Part shown: positions 22,948 to 31,638 of the stretch, in pieces
Layout of the letters: each line of letters begins with the position of its first letter
Position numbering within the stretch: the first letter of the stretch is position 1
The notes under the pieces: generated by a model
The model's input: the letters and a program-made list of their open reading frames with translations, nothing else
Told to the model about the DNA's origin: nothing
The model's database searches: none
Translations under genes and position numbers: made by a program
NCBI GenBank assembly: GCA_900316905.1
Contig: ONET01000021.1
Span: 1 to 42,381 of the forward strand
Origin: an uncultured Treponema sp.
GTDB lineage: Bacteria; Spirochaetota; Spirochaetia; Treponematales; Treponemataceae
Direction: 5' to 3'
DNA: 42,381 bases

Positions 22948-24350
22948 GATGAGCGCTCCTTTTTTAGCATATACAATCTGTTTTTGTTTGCCCCTGACGT
23001 CAAAATTTGGCCGGCCGCTTCAAGTTCATTTAAATAGAATTTTGTTCTGGACGCTTTAAGTCCCAGCATTTCGCTGATTTCTTTCCCCGTAGCGTCCTTA
23101 TGGCTGCGCAAATACTCAAGTATAAGCGTTTTGGCGTTTTTTCTTTCGGATTTTATCGCCGTTTTATCGCCGTTTTTTCTGTAAACCGTAAATTTCAAAG
23201 CATCTTCCATATCAATTATTTCGAGTTCTGGAAGCTCGCAGTCCTGAACAGCTCCAGCGGCGCGAGGAATGCCAGTGCCCCATTGCTCTATTAACTTCAT
23301 GTAAAAGAATGCGTTTGCAAGGCCAACATTGCGTATTTTTGAAAAGCCTGCCAACATTTTCTCTATGGAAACGCCCTTTAAAAGACCGCCCGGCGATGTA
23401 ATTTCAAGCCTGTCGTCAAAAACAGAGACTTGTATGTGTGAATTCTCGAGATAATTTCTGTGAACGACAGCATTTGTTATCAGTTCCCTTATTACATCAG
23501 ACGGAATTTCGTATACATCCTGACGGTACAAACCTTTTATCTTTGCGCCCAAATGTATATTTCTAAGAACAAATTGATAAGCTTCTTCTATTTGGCTTTG
23601 AACGGGACCCTCGTATACGCGCTTGTCGATAAAAACAGACCTGTCAGATCCTTTGAACACAGCGCATTGAATTTTTGAAGACCAAATCGAGTTGCTTGAA
23701 AGCAAATCAAAGCCGTTTGACGGAATCATAACGCCGTTTTCTTCGCGAATCAGCCCCCACTGAATCAAGACATTTTTTGTAACAGGCTTTACAGCTTTTT
23801 TCTCTTCCTCTGTCGCGCAATGCTCCAATGCGGTTTGATAAAGATTTTTGCGCAATGCGTCAATTTCTTCTGCGGTTGCCGTTTTGCCGCCCTGCGCCAA
23901 TTGGTCATAGCTGGAGCGGGAACCTTCCAATACAAGTTCTTGAAGAACAGAAGCGTCTGCAACCCGGCTTGTGGCCCCGACTCTGACAAAACAACCTTCC
24001 TGCATGCCCAACGGCTTGTAATAATAAGGCGCGTTCATTCCTTGGTAAACTTGAACAACAACAAGCGTTTTATCCTGAACTGTTTGCAATGAGATGTCAA
24101 ACGGAACAGCCGGCGCGCAAGAATCATAAATTGACTGCGAAATTGCATCCATCGTCTTAAATAATTTTTCCGCCTTCATGCCAACAATTTTATGAGTAGA
24201 ATCGTCTACGCCAAAAATCAAATGGCCGCCTTTGCAGTTCGCAAAAGCAATGACGGTTTTTAGATATTTCAAGTGGTCTTCAGGCAAAGAAAGCTTAAAT
24301 TCTATCTGTGAGCTTTCGCCGTTTTTTATCAATGTTTCCAAATCTGTCAT
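22944..24350 (-). CDS. AlbA_2 / HATPase-like / winged-helix protein
   Basis: 468 residues. N-terminal AlbA_2 (Schlafen AAA_4-like) domain: SSQIEFKLSLPEDH near 14-27 and GGHLIFGVDDSTHKIVG near 40-57. A HATPase_c_4-type region is marked by REVLTNA-like RELITNAVVHRNYLE near 287, then LEITSPGGL. A C-terminal winged helix follows (EISEMLGLKASRTKFYLNEL). Proteins of this layout are usually annotated as transcriptional regulators or ATP-binding proteins and often lie in defence or mobile regions. It lies 33 bases after the cyclase-STAND gene with AGAGGTG upstream of ATG 24350, and overlaps pyrC by ATGA. Its base composition is between those of the STAND gene and pyrC. Confidence 0.85.
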   Translation of the reverse strand: MTDLETLIKNGESSQIEFKLSLPEDHLKYLKTVIAFANCKGGHLIFGVDDSTHKIVGMKAEKLFKTMDAISQSIYDSCAPAVPFDISLQTVQDKTLVVVQVYQGMNAPYYYKPLGMQEGCFVRVGATSRVADASVLQELVLEGSRSSYDQLAQGGKTATAEEIDALRKNLYQTALEHCATEEEKKAVKPVTKNVLIQWGLIREENGVMIPSNGFDLLSSNSIWSSKIQCAVFKGSDRSVFIDKRVYEGPVQSQIEEAYQFVLRNIHLGAKIKGLYRQDVYEIPSDVIRELITNAVVHRNYLENSHIQVSVFDDRLEITSPGGLLKGVSIEKMLAGFSKIRNVGLANAFFYMKLIEQWGTGIPRAAGAVQDCELPELEIIDMEDALKFTVYRKNGDKTAIKSERKNAKTLILEYLRSHKDATGKEISEMLGLKASRTKFYLNELEAAGQILTSGANKNRLYMLKKERSS

Positions 24351-24383
24351 TTTCTACACCTCTAGTAATAGAAGAAAATAATA

Positions 24384-27011
24384 TTATTTTGTAATATCAT
24401 ATTCCAACTGTTTTTTCGACATCTTGAATGTATTTGCTAGATTATCACGTTGTTTTTGAGTTATATGATGCTTATCTGTGTAATCCTTTAAAAATGCTTG
24501 TAACAAAAATTGAACATTTTTTGGCATTTCCGGGAAAGTTTTTTTTAATTCATCAAAAGGCAATTCTTTTTTATACCACATTAATCCATGTACATAGATA
24601 CAGAAATTAATAGGATTGTGTTCTTGCTCGACAATTGGCTTAATCAGTTCCTCAATTAAGTGATTTGCACTTAAAGCATCTGATATTCTGTAAATTGTTG
24701 CATATACACTGATAAAATTCATATTTGCGAACATAGAATAAGCCGTGGCTTTTATTTGAGCAGTGCTGACTATCCCCTGTTTTTCAATATTTTGTTTAAG
24801 CACTTCAATAAATTCATTTTTATATTGTTTGAATGTTGTCAAGAAATAACTACAAACTCTTTTATAAGTATTCATTCCAACCGTATAATAATTTACTAAT
24901 TTTGTTTTTTTAAGTTGTCCATTGTTCTTAACAATCTGACCTAACAACTCTACTATCCTGATAGTTTGTTGTAATTTCTTTAGAGCTTCATTTGGAGAAA
25001 TATCTTCTTCTTTGGACTCCTCATATTTATCTATAGCCCTTGCCTCTTTTAATCTGTTTTCTTTTGAATTATCAATACTATCTATGATAAATGTCTCTGA
25101 ATTAGAATACGAGTCTTCTAAAAGTGCAAACTCATCAGCTGTCAATTTTGCTTCAGGATAATCATTATATAATTTATCAGCCCTTGTACATATTTCATTA
25201 AAAAAGGTTTCGTTTTTTAGATGGTGTACAACAAAAATTGAAATATAGTAGTTTTGTTTTTCATAAAGAGAATCCAATAAAGAAAGAGCCAATGATTGAA
25301 TCTCTTTTGATTCATTATAATTCTCTGCAATATATTTTCCAAGGAAATAATAATATGAATAATGATTTGAGAATGTATACTGCCCAAAACTAATATCAAG
25401 ACAGAAAATTGCTGATTTATTGAAAGTATCGATTAATACATCTGGTGTTCCATTTAAAGTGTATTCTTCCTTATATTCTAGAATAATCGCTTTCAATTCA
25501 CTTTCAGATAGATAGTTTTTCTGACTGATATAAAGTTGATATGATATAAAACTGAAAATACCGATATAATTAGAAACTTCCTGATCATGTATATCAATAT
25601 ACTTTAATTGCAAATTTACTAGCATTTCATAACATCTTGCTTTGGATGTAATTTTATCATTTGGATTTTCCGCATAATCCTTTTTTGCAAGAAGAATTGT
25701 CAGTACATAAAAAGGAGTGTATGGTATCAAACCTGATAAAAGTGTTTGATTTACAAATTGCTTTAAGTCGTCAAAAAGTTGATAGTTTTTATTATGATTT
25801 TCTGCATCAACAAAGTCAATCCATTTATTAATTAATTCAGCTCGTTTTTCATGGCCTAAAGTTTTTATTTCATAGAATGAAAAATCTTTCAAAAGATTAA
25901 TCTTTTCAATACACTCATTGAAAATTGAATTTGCGAATAAAATTACATTGGATCTATCGGAAAGATTATCTATAAATTTTTTTTGTTGTGAATCATTCCA
26001 CAAATTAAAATTATCCAAAATTAAAACAATATACTTATCTAAATCCTTATTATATTTCTGGGTATACTGCCTATTAAAATTCTCTTGCACCAGATTATTA
26101 TATAATTTAGGAACTCCTTTTTTACAAGAAAAATAGATAGGAAGAAGTTTCCTAGAATTAAATAAATCATCAATATATTTTTTTGCTAATGAAGTTTTCC
26201 CGGTTTGATCATCCCCGAGTATTAATATTTTTCCCTTTTGCTTAATATAATTATTGATTAGAACTTTTGAATCTATTTTACTTTTATTTTTGTTACCTAT
26301 CTTTTGATATAATAAATACGGATACACGAAAAATGTTGATAAGTTATTTGGTTTTGATTTATCAGGATAAACAAAATCACATTTTTCCAATAATTCTTTG
26401 TGAATATCCTTAAATGTAAACTCTATTAACTCTGGTAAATCTTTTTTTTCTGGAAGTTTCATATCTGCTGAATAATTTAGATAAATTTTATTAATATAGT
26501 CTTTTGTATTAAAACAAAATGAATCAAATTTCGAGAGATCAACCTCATTCTGAATGTCATTAATAAAATCTTGACTTAAGCCATAGACAAAATTCTGATT
26601 ATCATTTATTTCTATTAAAGTTTTCAGAGGGTCAGAATCCAAATTTCTTGCACAATTATTTACACCATCGCCAATCCATGTTTTAGCAGTTTCATTCAAG
26701 TTTTTATCTGGTTTTACAGTATCTCGATTTACTGCTGCTCGTAAGCGAATAACATTTTGCTTAGCTAATGTAGTTTTTATATCTTCAAGGAAACTAAGTA
26801 TATTCCCAAAATTTCCTGAGTCGATTACAATATAACAGCCATCACCGGTATCAGGAGTTCCAATATTATTAAATCCCTTTTCTATTTCAGGATAAGGCTT
26901 TATACATTTTTGCAAAGTTTTTCTCAGAACATCTCTTTTAATGAGCATTTCTTCAATATTTTCTGAACCAGAATAATGTTTAATATCAAATCCAATAATC
27001 GTAGCTTTCAT
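24384..27011 (-). CDS. Class III nucleotide cyclase fused to STAND-type NTPase
   Basis: 875 residues, strongly AT-rich. Residues 1-180 resemble a class III cyclase: FDIKHYS with Asp9, TGDG with Asp57 (the two metal Asp), RLRAAVNRDTV, and IGDGVNNCARNLD with Asn118 and Arg122, matching the transition-state Asn/Arg of VNxAxR. All four catalytic positions are filled. Residues about 255-400 form a P-loop NTPase: Walker A GDDQTGKTS (266-274) and Walker B YIVLILDN with Asp333. The remaining 470 residues are helical without obvious WD or TPR signatures. The layout suggests a STAND sensor controlling nucleotide cyclase output, as in antiphage signalling systems such as Pycsar, where a cyclase makes cCMP or cUMP; the product here is unknown. 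GGAGAT precedes ATG 27011. Followed by the AlbA_2 gene; upstream is the cut vapC. Confidence 0.8.
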   Translation of the reverse strand: MKATIIGFDIKHYSGSENIEEMLIKRDVLRKTLQKCIKPYPEIEKGFNNIGTPDTGDGCYIVIDSGNFGNILSFLEDIKTTLAKQNVIRLRAAVNRDTVKPDKNLNETAKTWIGDGVNNCARNLDSDPLKTLIEINDNQNFVYGLSQDFINDIQNEVDLSKFDSFCFNTKDYINKIYLNYSADMKLPEKKDLPELIEFTFKDIHKELLEKCDFVYPDKSKPNNLSTFFVYPYLLYQKIGNKNKSKIDSKVLINNYIKQKGKILILGDDQTGKTSLAKKYIDDLFNSRKLLPIYFSCKKGVPKLYNNLVQENFNRQYTQKYNKDLDKYIVLILDNFNLWNDSQQKKFIDNLSDRSNVILFANSIFNECIEKINLLKDFSFYEIKTLGHEKRAELINKWIDFVDAENHNKNYQLFDDLKQFVNQTLLSGLIPYTPFYVLTILLAKKDYAENPNDKITSKARCYEMLVNLQLKYIDIHDQEVSNYIGIFSFISYQLYISQKNYLSESELKAIILEYKEEYTLNGTPDVLIDTFNKSAIFCLDISFGQYTFSNHYSYYYFLGKYIAENYNESKEIQSLALSLLDSLYEKQNYYISIFVVHHLKNETFFNEICTRADKLYNDYPEAKLTADEFALLEDSYSNSETFIIDSIDNSKENRLKEARAIDKYEESKEEDISPNEALKKLQQTIRIVELLGQIVKNNGQLKKTKLVNYYTVGMNTYKRVCSYFLTTFKQYKNEFIEVLKQNIEKQGIVSTAQIKATAYSMFANMNFISVYATIYRISDALSANHLIEELIKPIVEQEHNPINFCIYVHGLMWYKKELPFDELKKTFPEMPKNVQFLLQAFLKDYTDKHHITQKQRDNLANTFKMSKKQLEYDITK

Positions 27012-27088
27012 ACTTCATCTCCTTCCTTTATTTATATTTTCAATTTTACCACTCATGAGTCGTGGCAACAACAGGTCGCATTGCTGGG

Positions 27089-27133
27089 TTAGGTTATCAA
27101 AAGAATTGTATGCGTATCCAACAAATATCGCAT
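27089..27133 (-). pseudogene. vapC: vapC 5' remnant
   Basis: ATG 27133 overlaps the vapB stop in the sequence TGATG, the usual vapBC coupling. It reads MRYLLDTHTILLIT and stops. The first eleven residues are the start of a PIN-domain toxin (MRYLLDTHTxLW), including the first catalytic Asp6, and then homology ends in front of the cyclase-STAND gene. About 120 codons of toxin are missing. It therefore marks a recombination edge and leaves vapB without partner. Confidence 0.72.
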
Positions 27134-27351
27134 CACATATACTCCGCAAATTCTTCCAACGGCTCGTCAAAATCCGAGAACATGTAAAACGGCTCATTTT
27201 TCCATACGCCGTACATTGACTTTTTGGGAACATTTGCTTCACTTTGCTTTTTTGAAAAAACCAGAGACAAGCGCGACAACAATAAAACGCATTGGTCAAA
27301 AGAGAAATTGTCAACTTCTGTCATCAAAGAATTAAACACCGCGTCTGACAT
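27133..27351 (-). CDS. vapB: VapB-type antitoxin, orphaned
   Basis: 72 residues from ATG 27351. It resembles small antitoxins that precede PIN toxins: a helical N-terminus (FNSLMTEVDNFSFDQCVLLLSRLSLVF) and the C-terminal toxin-binding tail FSDFDEPLEEFAEYM. No Shine-Dalgarno; TACACT lies seven bases before the ATG as a possible -10. Its toxin is truncated, so the protein has no local target. Confidence 0.7.
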   Translation of the reverse strand: MSDAVFNSLMTEVDNFSFDQCVLLLSRLSLVFSKKQSEANVPKKSMYGVWKNEPFYMFSDFDEPLEEFAEYM

Positions 27352-27416
27352 CAAGAAAAGTGTAACATATTTTTGTTTGTTTATCTAGCGTTTTTAAATT
27401 CGATTTTATATAGATA

Positions 27417-27449
27417 TAAAAAAAGGAGCCGTTTCCGGCTCCTTTTTTG
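27417..27449 (-). terminator. Terminator downstream of the 27458 gene
   Basis: AAAGGAGCC (from 27422) and GGCTCCTTT with loop GTTTCC; A-run and T-run on both sides, so it can act both ways. Sequence is nearly identical to the one at 31639-31667. Confidence 0.85.
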
Positions 27450-27457
27450 CAACTGTA

Positions 27458-28063
27458 TCAATTAAACATGTCGGAATTTTTTTTTTGTTTCTTACGATTT
27501 TCTTTTTCTTTTTCGACGGTTTCTTTGCTTATAGCTTTAAAAAAATCATCTATTTCTGAATTAATAAAAACAACAGATTCGAATTCTACATCGATAAATT
27601 GATTTTGCTTCGATTCTTGAGCGCCACCCCTCATCAAGAGAGTAACAGCACCCACACCATCTGAAAAGGAAGAAATAAAAAAGAAGTTCAATGGTATATC
27701 CCAACGAGTCGTATACCAATCATTCCCACTTTTCATAGTCCCTTCAACTGTAATCAAAGAATTGGGAAGTTCTTTATTTATTGATGATTTATTTGAGTTT
27801 GCTAATTTGCTCCATTCTTTCGCTTTCTTTAGATTATTTCTTAGCCGTTCTAATTTTTCTGGAGTAAATGTAAACCAATAAGACCTAGAAAAAGTTGATC
27901 TAAATATATAATATACATCATTTTCATCATCATATTTTAAAGTTAATTCGCTATCATAAAAATTATCAGGTTCAACACACTCTATTGTACTGATTAAATA
28001 CTCATCAGCAAAACCAATAATCGTAATGAATACACTGATAATAAAACATATTATTTTTTTCAT
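27458..28063 (-). CDS. Secreted protein of unknown function
   Basis: 201 residues from ATG 28063 (GGAGA six bases upstream); a longer start at 28102 would lie in a hairpin. MKKIICFIISVFITIIGFADE is a signal peptide with likely cleavage near IGFA-DE. The mature part is predicted mixed alpha/beta with no motif I recognise and a Lys-rich tail KEKENRKKQKKN. Two-gene arrangement with the preceding secreted protein; lies within the AT-rich accessory stretch. Confidence 0.65.
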   Translation of the reverse strand: MKKIICFIISVFITIIGFADEYLISTIECVEPDNFYDSELTLKYDDENDVYYIFRSTFSRSYWFTFTPEKLERLRNNLKKAKEWSKLANSNKSSINKELPNSLITVEGTMKSGNDWYTTRWDIPLNFFFISSFSDGVGAVTLLMRGGAQESKQNQFIDVEFESVVFINSEIDDFFKAISKETVEKEKENRKKQKKNSDMFN

Positions 28064-28074
28064 AGGTTCTCCAG

Positions 28075-28113
28075 TTTTCTGTCCATTGTCTTTTATAATC
28101 AATGGACAGAAAA
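28075..28113. repeat. Perfect 14-base inverted repeat between two secreted-protein genes
   Basis: TTTTCTGTCCATTG (28075-28088) and CAATGGACAGAAAA (28100-28113), loop 11. It sits between the stop of the 28118 gene and the ribosome binding site of the next gene. There is no T-run after the second arm on either strand, so it is not a standard terminator. Confidence 0.7.
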
Positions 28114-28117
28114 ATAC

Positions 28118-28588
28118 TTACAAATCAGATTTATCAACCTTGTTTCTTTCTATTTGTCTTTCTGCATAATTACTGTCTTCAATAAACAGTCGTTTATCCA
28201 TATATGCAAACGTAACACTGAAATCTTTAGTTAAGAAAAATTTATTTTCTTTCGATTCGTATTTTCTCTTCAACTCATATTTTTCTATCAGTGCATTTAA
28301 TACCTCTGTTGTTTCAAGCGCATTTGAAAATTCAACACAAACAGTAACAAGTTTTCCATCTTCATACATAAAAGTTACCATTTTTGGTTTTTTACCACCG
28401 TAAGTTTTACCAACATACTGCTCAAAATTCTTACGAAGAATTCCAAATCCCCAGCCTTTGCCTCTCATAGTTTTATAACACTCTTTCTTTGAGGTTCCAA
28501 AAGGTATGTCTAGGAAACCTTTAAAATCTTCTGCAAAACAACAAGCTAAAAAAGACAATGCTGTAACCAACAAAATTTTTCTTATCAT
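28118..28588 (-). CDS. Secreted protein of unknown function
   Basis: 156 residues. MIRKILLVTALSFLACCFAED is a signal peptide (cleavage near CFA-ED; a lipobox is not clear). The mature protein begins FKGFLDIPFGTSKKECYKTM, a beta-alpha start often seen in small periplasmic proteins of spirochaetes, then a beta-rich middle and a charged C-terminus. Not recognised. It starts next to a large palindrome shared with the divergent HTH gene, so regulation by that protein is likely. Confidence 0.65.
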   Translation of the reverse strand: MIRKILLVTALSFLACCFAEDFKGFLDIPFGTSKKECYKTMRGKGWGFGILRKNFEQYVGKTYGGKKPKMVTFMYEDGKLVTVCVEFSNALETTEVLNALIEKYELKRKYESKENKFFLTKDFSVTFAYMDKRLFIEDSNYAERQIERNKVDKSDL

Positions 28589-28621
28589 AACAATCCTCCG
28601 TTACGATTATTTTTGGATAAA

Positions 28622-28658
28622 GATAATTGCAATATTTTGGGTTAATATTACAATTATC
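28622..28658. promoter_or_regulatory. Operator: 15-base inverted repeat between divergent genes
   Basis: GATAATTGCAATATT (28622-28636) and AATATTACAATTATC (28644-28658), one mismatch, centre TTGGGTT. It lies between the secreted-protein gene start (28588) and the HTH gene (28735). A minus-strand -35-like TTGCAA overlaps the left arm with TAATCG 17 bases further. Confidence 0.65.
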
Positions 28659-28734
28659 CATTAATAAATAATAATTGAGAATTGCAATAAAGTCAAAAAA
28701 AATGACAAGAATCCGTATAAACTATTCCATAGTT

Positions 28735-29088
28735 ATGGAAGCAAAATTTTGGCAAGTTGTGCTAGATGAATTGGAATATCAAGGAAAAACTAGAAAATGG
28801 CTTGCCGCAAAAGCAAAATTTGATGTTTCGACTATTGGGAGCGGCCTAAAACGCAATGGTATGCCTCTGGTTGATTTGGCGTTGAGAATCGCTGTAGCTT
28901 TAAAAGTTCCTATTGAATATCTTGTTACAGGTGAAAAAATAACCAATAAAGATGAAACAAAGATGGAAGATTTGCGCAAATACCATAAATACGCAAAAGT
29001 CATCGAGAACTTAGACTCACTTCCTGATGACAAGAAAACACCAATAATCAACATGATTCAAGAAATGAGAAATATGGAAAAAAAATAG
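28735..29088 (+). CDS. Helix-turn-helix regulator (XRE-like)
   Basis: 117 residues starting MEAKFWQVVLDELEYQGKTR at ATG 28735. An in-frame ATG at 28675 would add twenty residues but fits the family poorly. The N-terminal domain is a lambda-repressor-like HTH: RKWLAAKAKFDVSTIGSGL, then LALRIAVALKVPIEYLVTGE, the pattern of the small Treponema regulators. The C-terminal 45 residues are helical. It likely represses itself and the divergent secreted-protein gene through the palindrome at 28622-28658. No Shine-Dalgarno is evident. Confidence 0.8.
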   Translation: MEAKFWQVVLDELEYQGKTRKWLAAKAKFDVSTIGSGLKRNGMPLVDLALRIAVALKVPIEYLVTGEKITNKDETKMEDLRKYHKYAKVIENLDSLPDDKKTPIINMIQEMRNMEKK

Positions 29089-29099
29089 AGTTTATGCCA

Positions 29100-29142
29100 T
29101 TTAGATTGCCAATTAAAAATAACCCTTAATTGGCAATCTAAA
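29100..29142. repeat. Perfect 17-base hairpin after the HTH gene
   Basis: TTTAGATTGCCAATTAA (29100-29116) pairs fully with TTAATTGGCAATCTAAA (29126-29142), nine-base loop. A-tract follows on the plus strand instead of a T-tract; the minus-strand side begins after a T run. Possible convergent terminator, but the orientation is odd. Confidence 0.6.
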
Positions 29143-29149
29143 AAAAATG

Positions 29150-29293
29150 TCAATTTTTTAAATAAATAAAAAGCTTTATAATCAATCGTATAAACTCAAA
29201 TAATGCAATAACGATTTCTAGAATTTGCCCGATACGAAAAATCATTTTTTTGATTCTTCTTATTGTTTTTTTGGTATGCTTTTTGCTTAGCAA
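29150..29293 (-). CDS. Possible small basic-hydrophobic peptide
   Basis: Minus-strand reading of 47 codons from TTG 29293 (directly behind AAGGAGG) or 31 codons from ATG 29245, ending TGA 29150. The N-terminal part is basic (KKHTKKTIRRIKK) and the rest hydrophobic with scattered charges (MIFRIGQILEIVIALFEFI), the profile of a small membrane peptide such as type I toxins. It is short and AT-rich, start codon is unsure and chance is possible. Confidence 0.3.
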   Translation of the reverse strand: MLSKKHTKKTIRRIKKMIFRIGQILEIVIALFEFIRLIIKLFIYLKN

Positions 29294-29474
29294 CCTCCTT
29301 ATTTTTTATTTAAATGTAATACAGTTTTATCTAAACGTCAAGTAAAATCCAATACATTCGCTACTCTGCATCTACCGTGGCGTTGTGGGGTGTCCCCGCA
29401 GAGGGGGCAGGCGTAAATGAGGAAGCCGCGAGGAACGCAAGGCGGCCGAATTGAAGCCAGAGCCGTTCCCCCTC
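29294..29474. other. Spacer after the cyclase pseudogene
   Basis: About 180 bases with no gene I can support. It has GC-rich stretches (near 29380-29430) and GGGGTGTCCCC-type short inverted pairs, and the rest is AT-rich. I see nothing recognisable. Confidence 0.5.
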
Positions 29475-31597
29475 TTACACCAAAAAATACGTCTTCATGA
29501 CGCCCTTGCCCTTGATCTCCATTTCGACCGGCTCGGAATAGTCGATGGCGTTTTGGGTAAGATTCATTGTCGGCTCTGAGACGTGGATCTTGGATGTTTG
29601 GCCGGAACTTTCCATACAGCTCGCTACGTTCACTGTGTCGCCCCAAACGTCTTAGACGAATTTTGTTTTTCCGATTACGCCGGCGATGAGGCTTCCGCTG
29701 TTGATGCCGATTCTCATAAAGAGCTGGACTTTGCTTGTGGCGTTAAAGTCTTCGATGTCCTGCAACATTCCGCGGGCAAAGTTGATTATGGCAAGCGCGT
29801 TCTTCTCCGCGGGCTCGTTTCCAAAGAGGCCGGCGGCCGCCATGTATGAATCTCCGATTGTCTTGATCTTTTCGATGCCCTCGCGCTTGGCGCGTTCGCC
29901 AATGCGGGAGTAAAGGGAGTTGAGCGCTCCAACAACCGTGTCAGCGTCAAGGGAGCTTGTTATTTTTGTAAAGCCTACGATGTCCGCAAAAAGCGCGGAG
30001 TCGTTTTCGACTTTGTCGGCGATGCGCGCGTTCTTGTCTACGGCAAGGCGCTTGGCAACTTCTTCCGGAAGAATGTTCAAGAGCAATTCTTCGGAACGGT
30101 TTTTCTCTTCCTGAAGTTCCTTGGTGCGCTCGCGGACGGTGTCTTCCAACTTTCTGTTCTCTTCCTCAATGCGGATAAACTTTCCTTCCGTCAGCGTGAC
30201 TGTTATAGAAACGATAAAAAGAATCGAAAGCAAAACCAAGACAATGTCAAAGACGATGTACGACAAGGGCTTTAGGACGCTTTGGTATGTCAAAACTATT
30301 TTTGAGTTTAAGGGCGTAAAGCCTTTGGGAGCGTACATAATGCAGCCAAAGCTCAGGTTCTTCAAGGGATTGACCCTGTAAAAATCAACGCCGTGAATGT
30401 TTTCCTTGTCGTTAAGCTGGGGCTTTCTAACCAGCATCTTGTCTCCGACAATCGAAAAGTTTCCGTTCCACGGGCCCGAATCGATGTGGCAAGTTTCGGC
30501 GACATCGATGGAGATTTTCCAGTCGGTGATGATTGTGGCCTTCATGTTGTTGTAAAGAACGCCATTAAACTGCGCTCCAAAAACAGTGGGGTCTTCGTCG
30601 ACATACCACATTTTTTCCGGGTCGCGCAAAAAAAGTGACGCAAACAGACTTTGCCTTGTCGTTGATGTAATAAGACTCGTATATCACAATTTTTCTTTCG
30701 GGAATGTTGATTCCTGTAATCGAAACAATGACGAGCACCATCAAGAGGCCGCCCGAAACCGTGCAGACAACTTGCCACAAGTGGCTTCTGGCGATTCGTT
30801 TTTTCATTTCTGGAACTGTGAATCCCTGCTTGTAGTTTGGGCTAAGGCGCGGGCCGTCTTTTTTGTCCGCATAAAACTCCAGCTCCATGAGCTTGATTGA
30901 AGAATAAAAAAGATGCTACGCTCCGATTACGTAGCCAAGATCTATCCAAGAAATGCCATAAGAGAAGAGGGCAAGAACTATTCCGATGATAGGAAAGAGA
31001 GGATAAATTACAAGGGAGATAAAAATATTTTTTTGCAAAAGTTTTCTTGACTGGAAAATCATCACCAAGGTGATGAGGCCGGGCAAAAGGCCAAGAACAA
31101 CGCTCAAAGAATACAAGGCGCTTCTATGGGAATATCCCTCTTCGTCAAAATAATAAAAAAGGTTTGTAAATTGGCTTGCGACAGTCAGAATGATTCCAAC
31201 AATACAAATGTAAAAGACGACGTGAAGATGCGGAGGAACTCCGTTTTTTACGCCAGTCCTCGGCATGCGGAGAACCTTGAATTCCAAAAGGTCCGACTTT
31301 ATGAACTCTGCCGAATAAAAGCAAAAGAAAAATGTGTTTACGTAGCTAAGGGCGTAAACCATAAAGTTGCTTATGCGAACAATATAGAATCCGATTTGGC
31401 CATCGTTCCCTCTAAAGACAAAAGCCAAGGCGTCAAAGACAAGCAAAAAGCCCGTGATGAATTGCAGCAAAATCAAAAGTGCGGCGGCTGTTGTCCTTAA
31501 ACTTGTGTCCAGACAGCAAAAAGACTCCGACCTGCAAACAAAAAAAGGCCATACCAAAAAGAGTGACGATGCTTACGATTCTAACTGTTTCGTTCAT
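29475..31597 (-). pseudogene. Membrane nucleotide-cyclase locus with four lesions
   Basis: Reading from ATG 31597 the segments form one or two adjacent genes. First about 210 residues of a multi-helix membrane module (MNETVRIVSIVTLFG..., later LILLQFITGFLLVFDALAF, WIDLGYVIGA); then FYADKKDGPRLSPNYK and a second module with TM, a sensor region, TM (SYIVFDIVLVLLSILFIV), a coiled coil and a class III cyclase domain (ALFADIVGFTKITSS, GDSYMAAAGL, VWGDTVNVAS). Lesions: one-base frameshift near 31481-31490 (GCGGCGGC), in-frame TAG 30916-30918, one-base frameshift at the A7 run 30628-30634, and TAA 29652-29654 where KFV-Y-DVWGD is expected. Downstream the frame continues to a stop at 29475. The last lesion removes the Asn/Arg motif. 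If two genes, the TAG would be the first gene's true stop. Confidence 0.8.
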
Positions 31598-31638
31598 ATG
31601 TTCTATATATTGTATTTTATATGCAAAGATTTGTCTAC

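Noticed and set aside
27040..27110. Possible integron attC site (GTTAGGT)
   Set aside because: Only one R'-like box was found; no matching second box or loop architecture.
27015..27314. 99-residue minus-strand ORF overlapping vapB
   Set aside because: It is a shadow frame of vapB and the vapC remnant, Cys-rich and without motif.
30916..31557. Separate intact membrane protein gene
   Set aside because: Its N-terminus lies in a different frame (ATG 31597) and its stop interrupts a hydrophobic segment, so it is treated as part of a broken locus.
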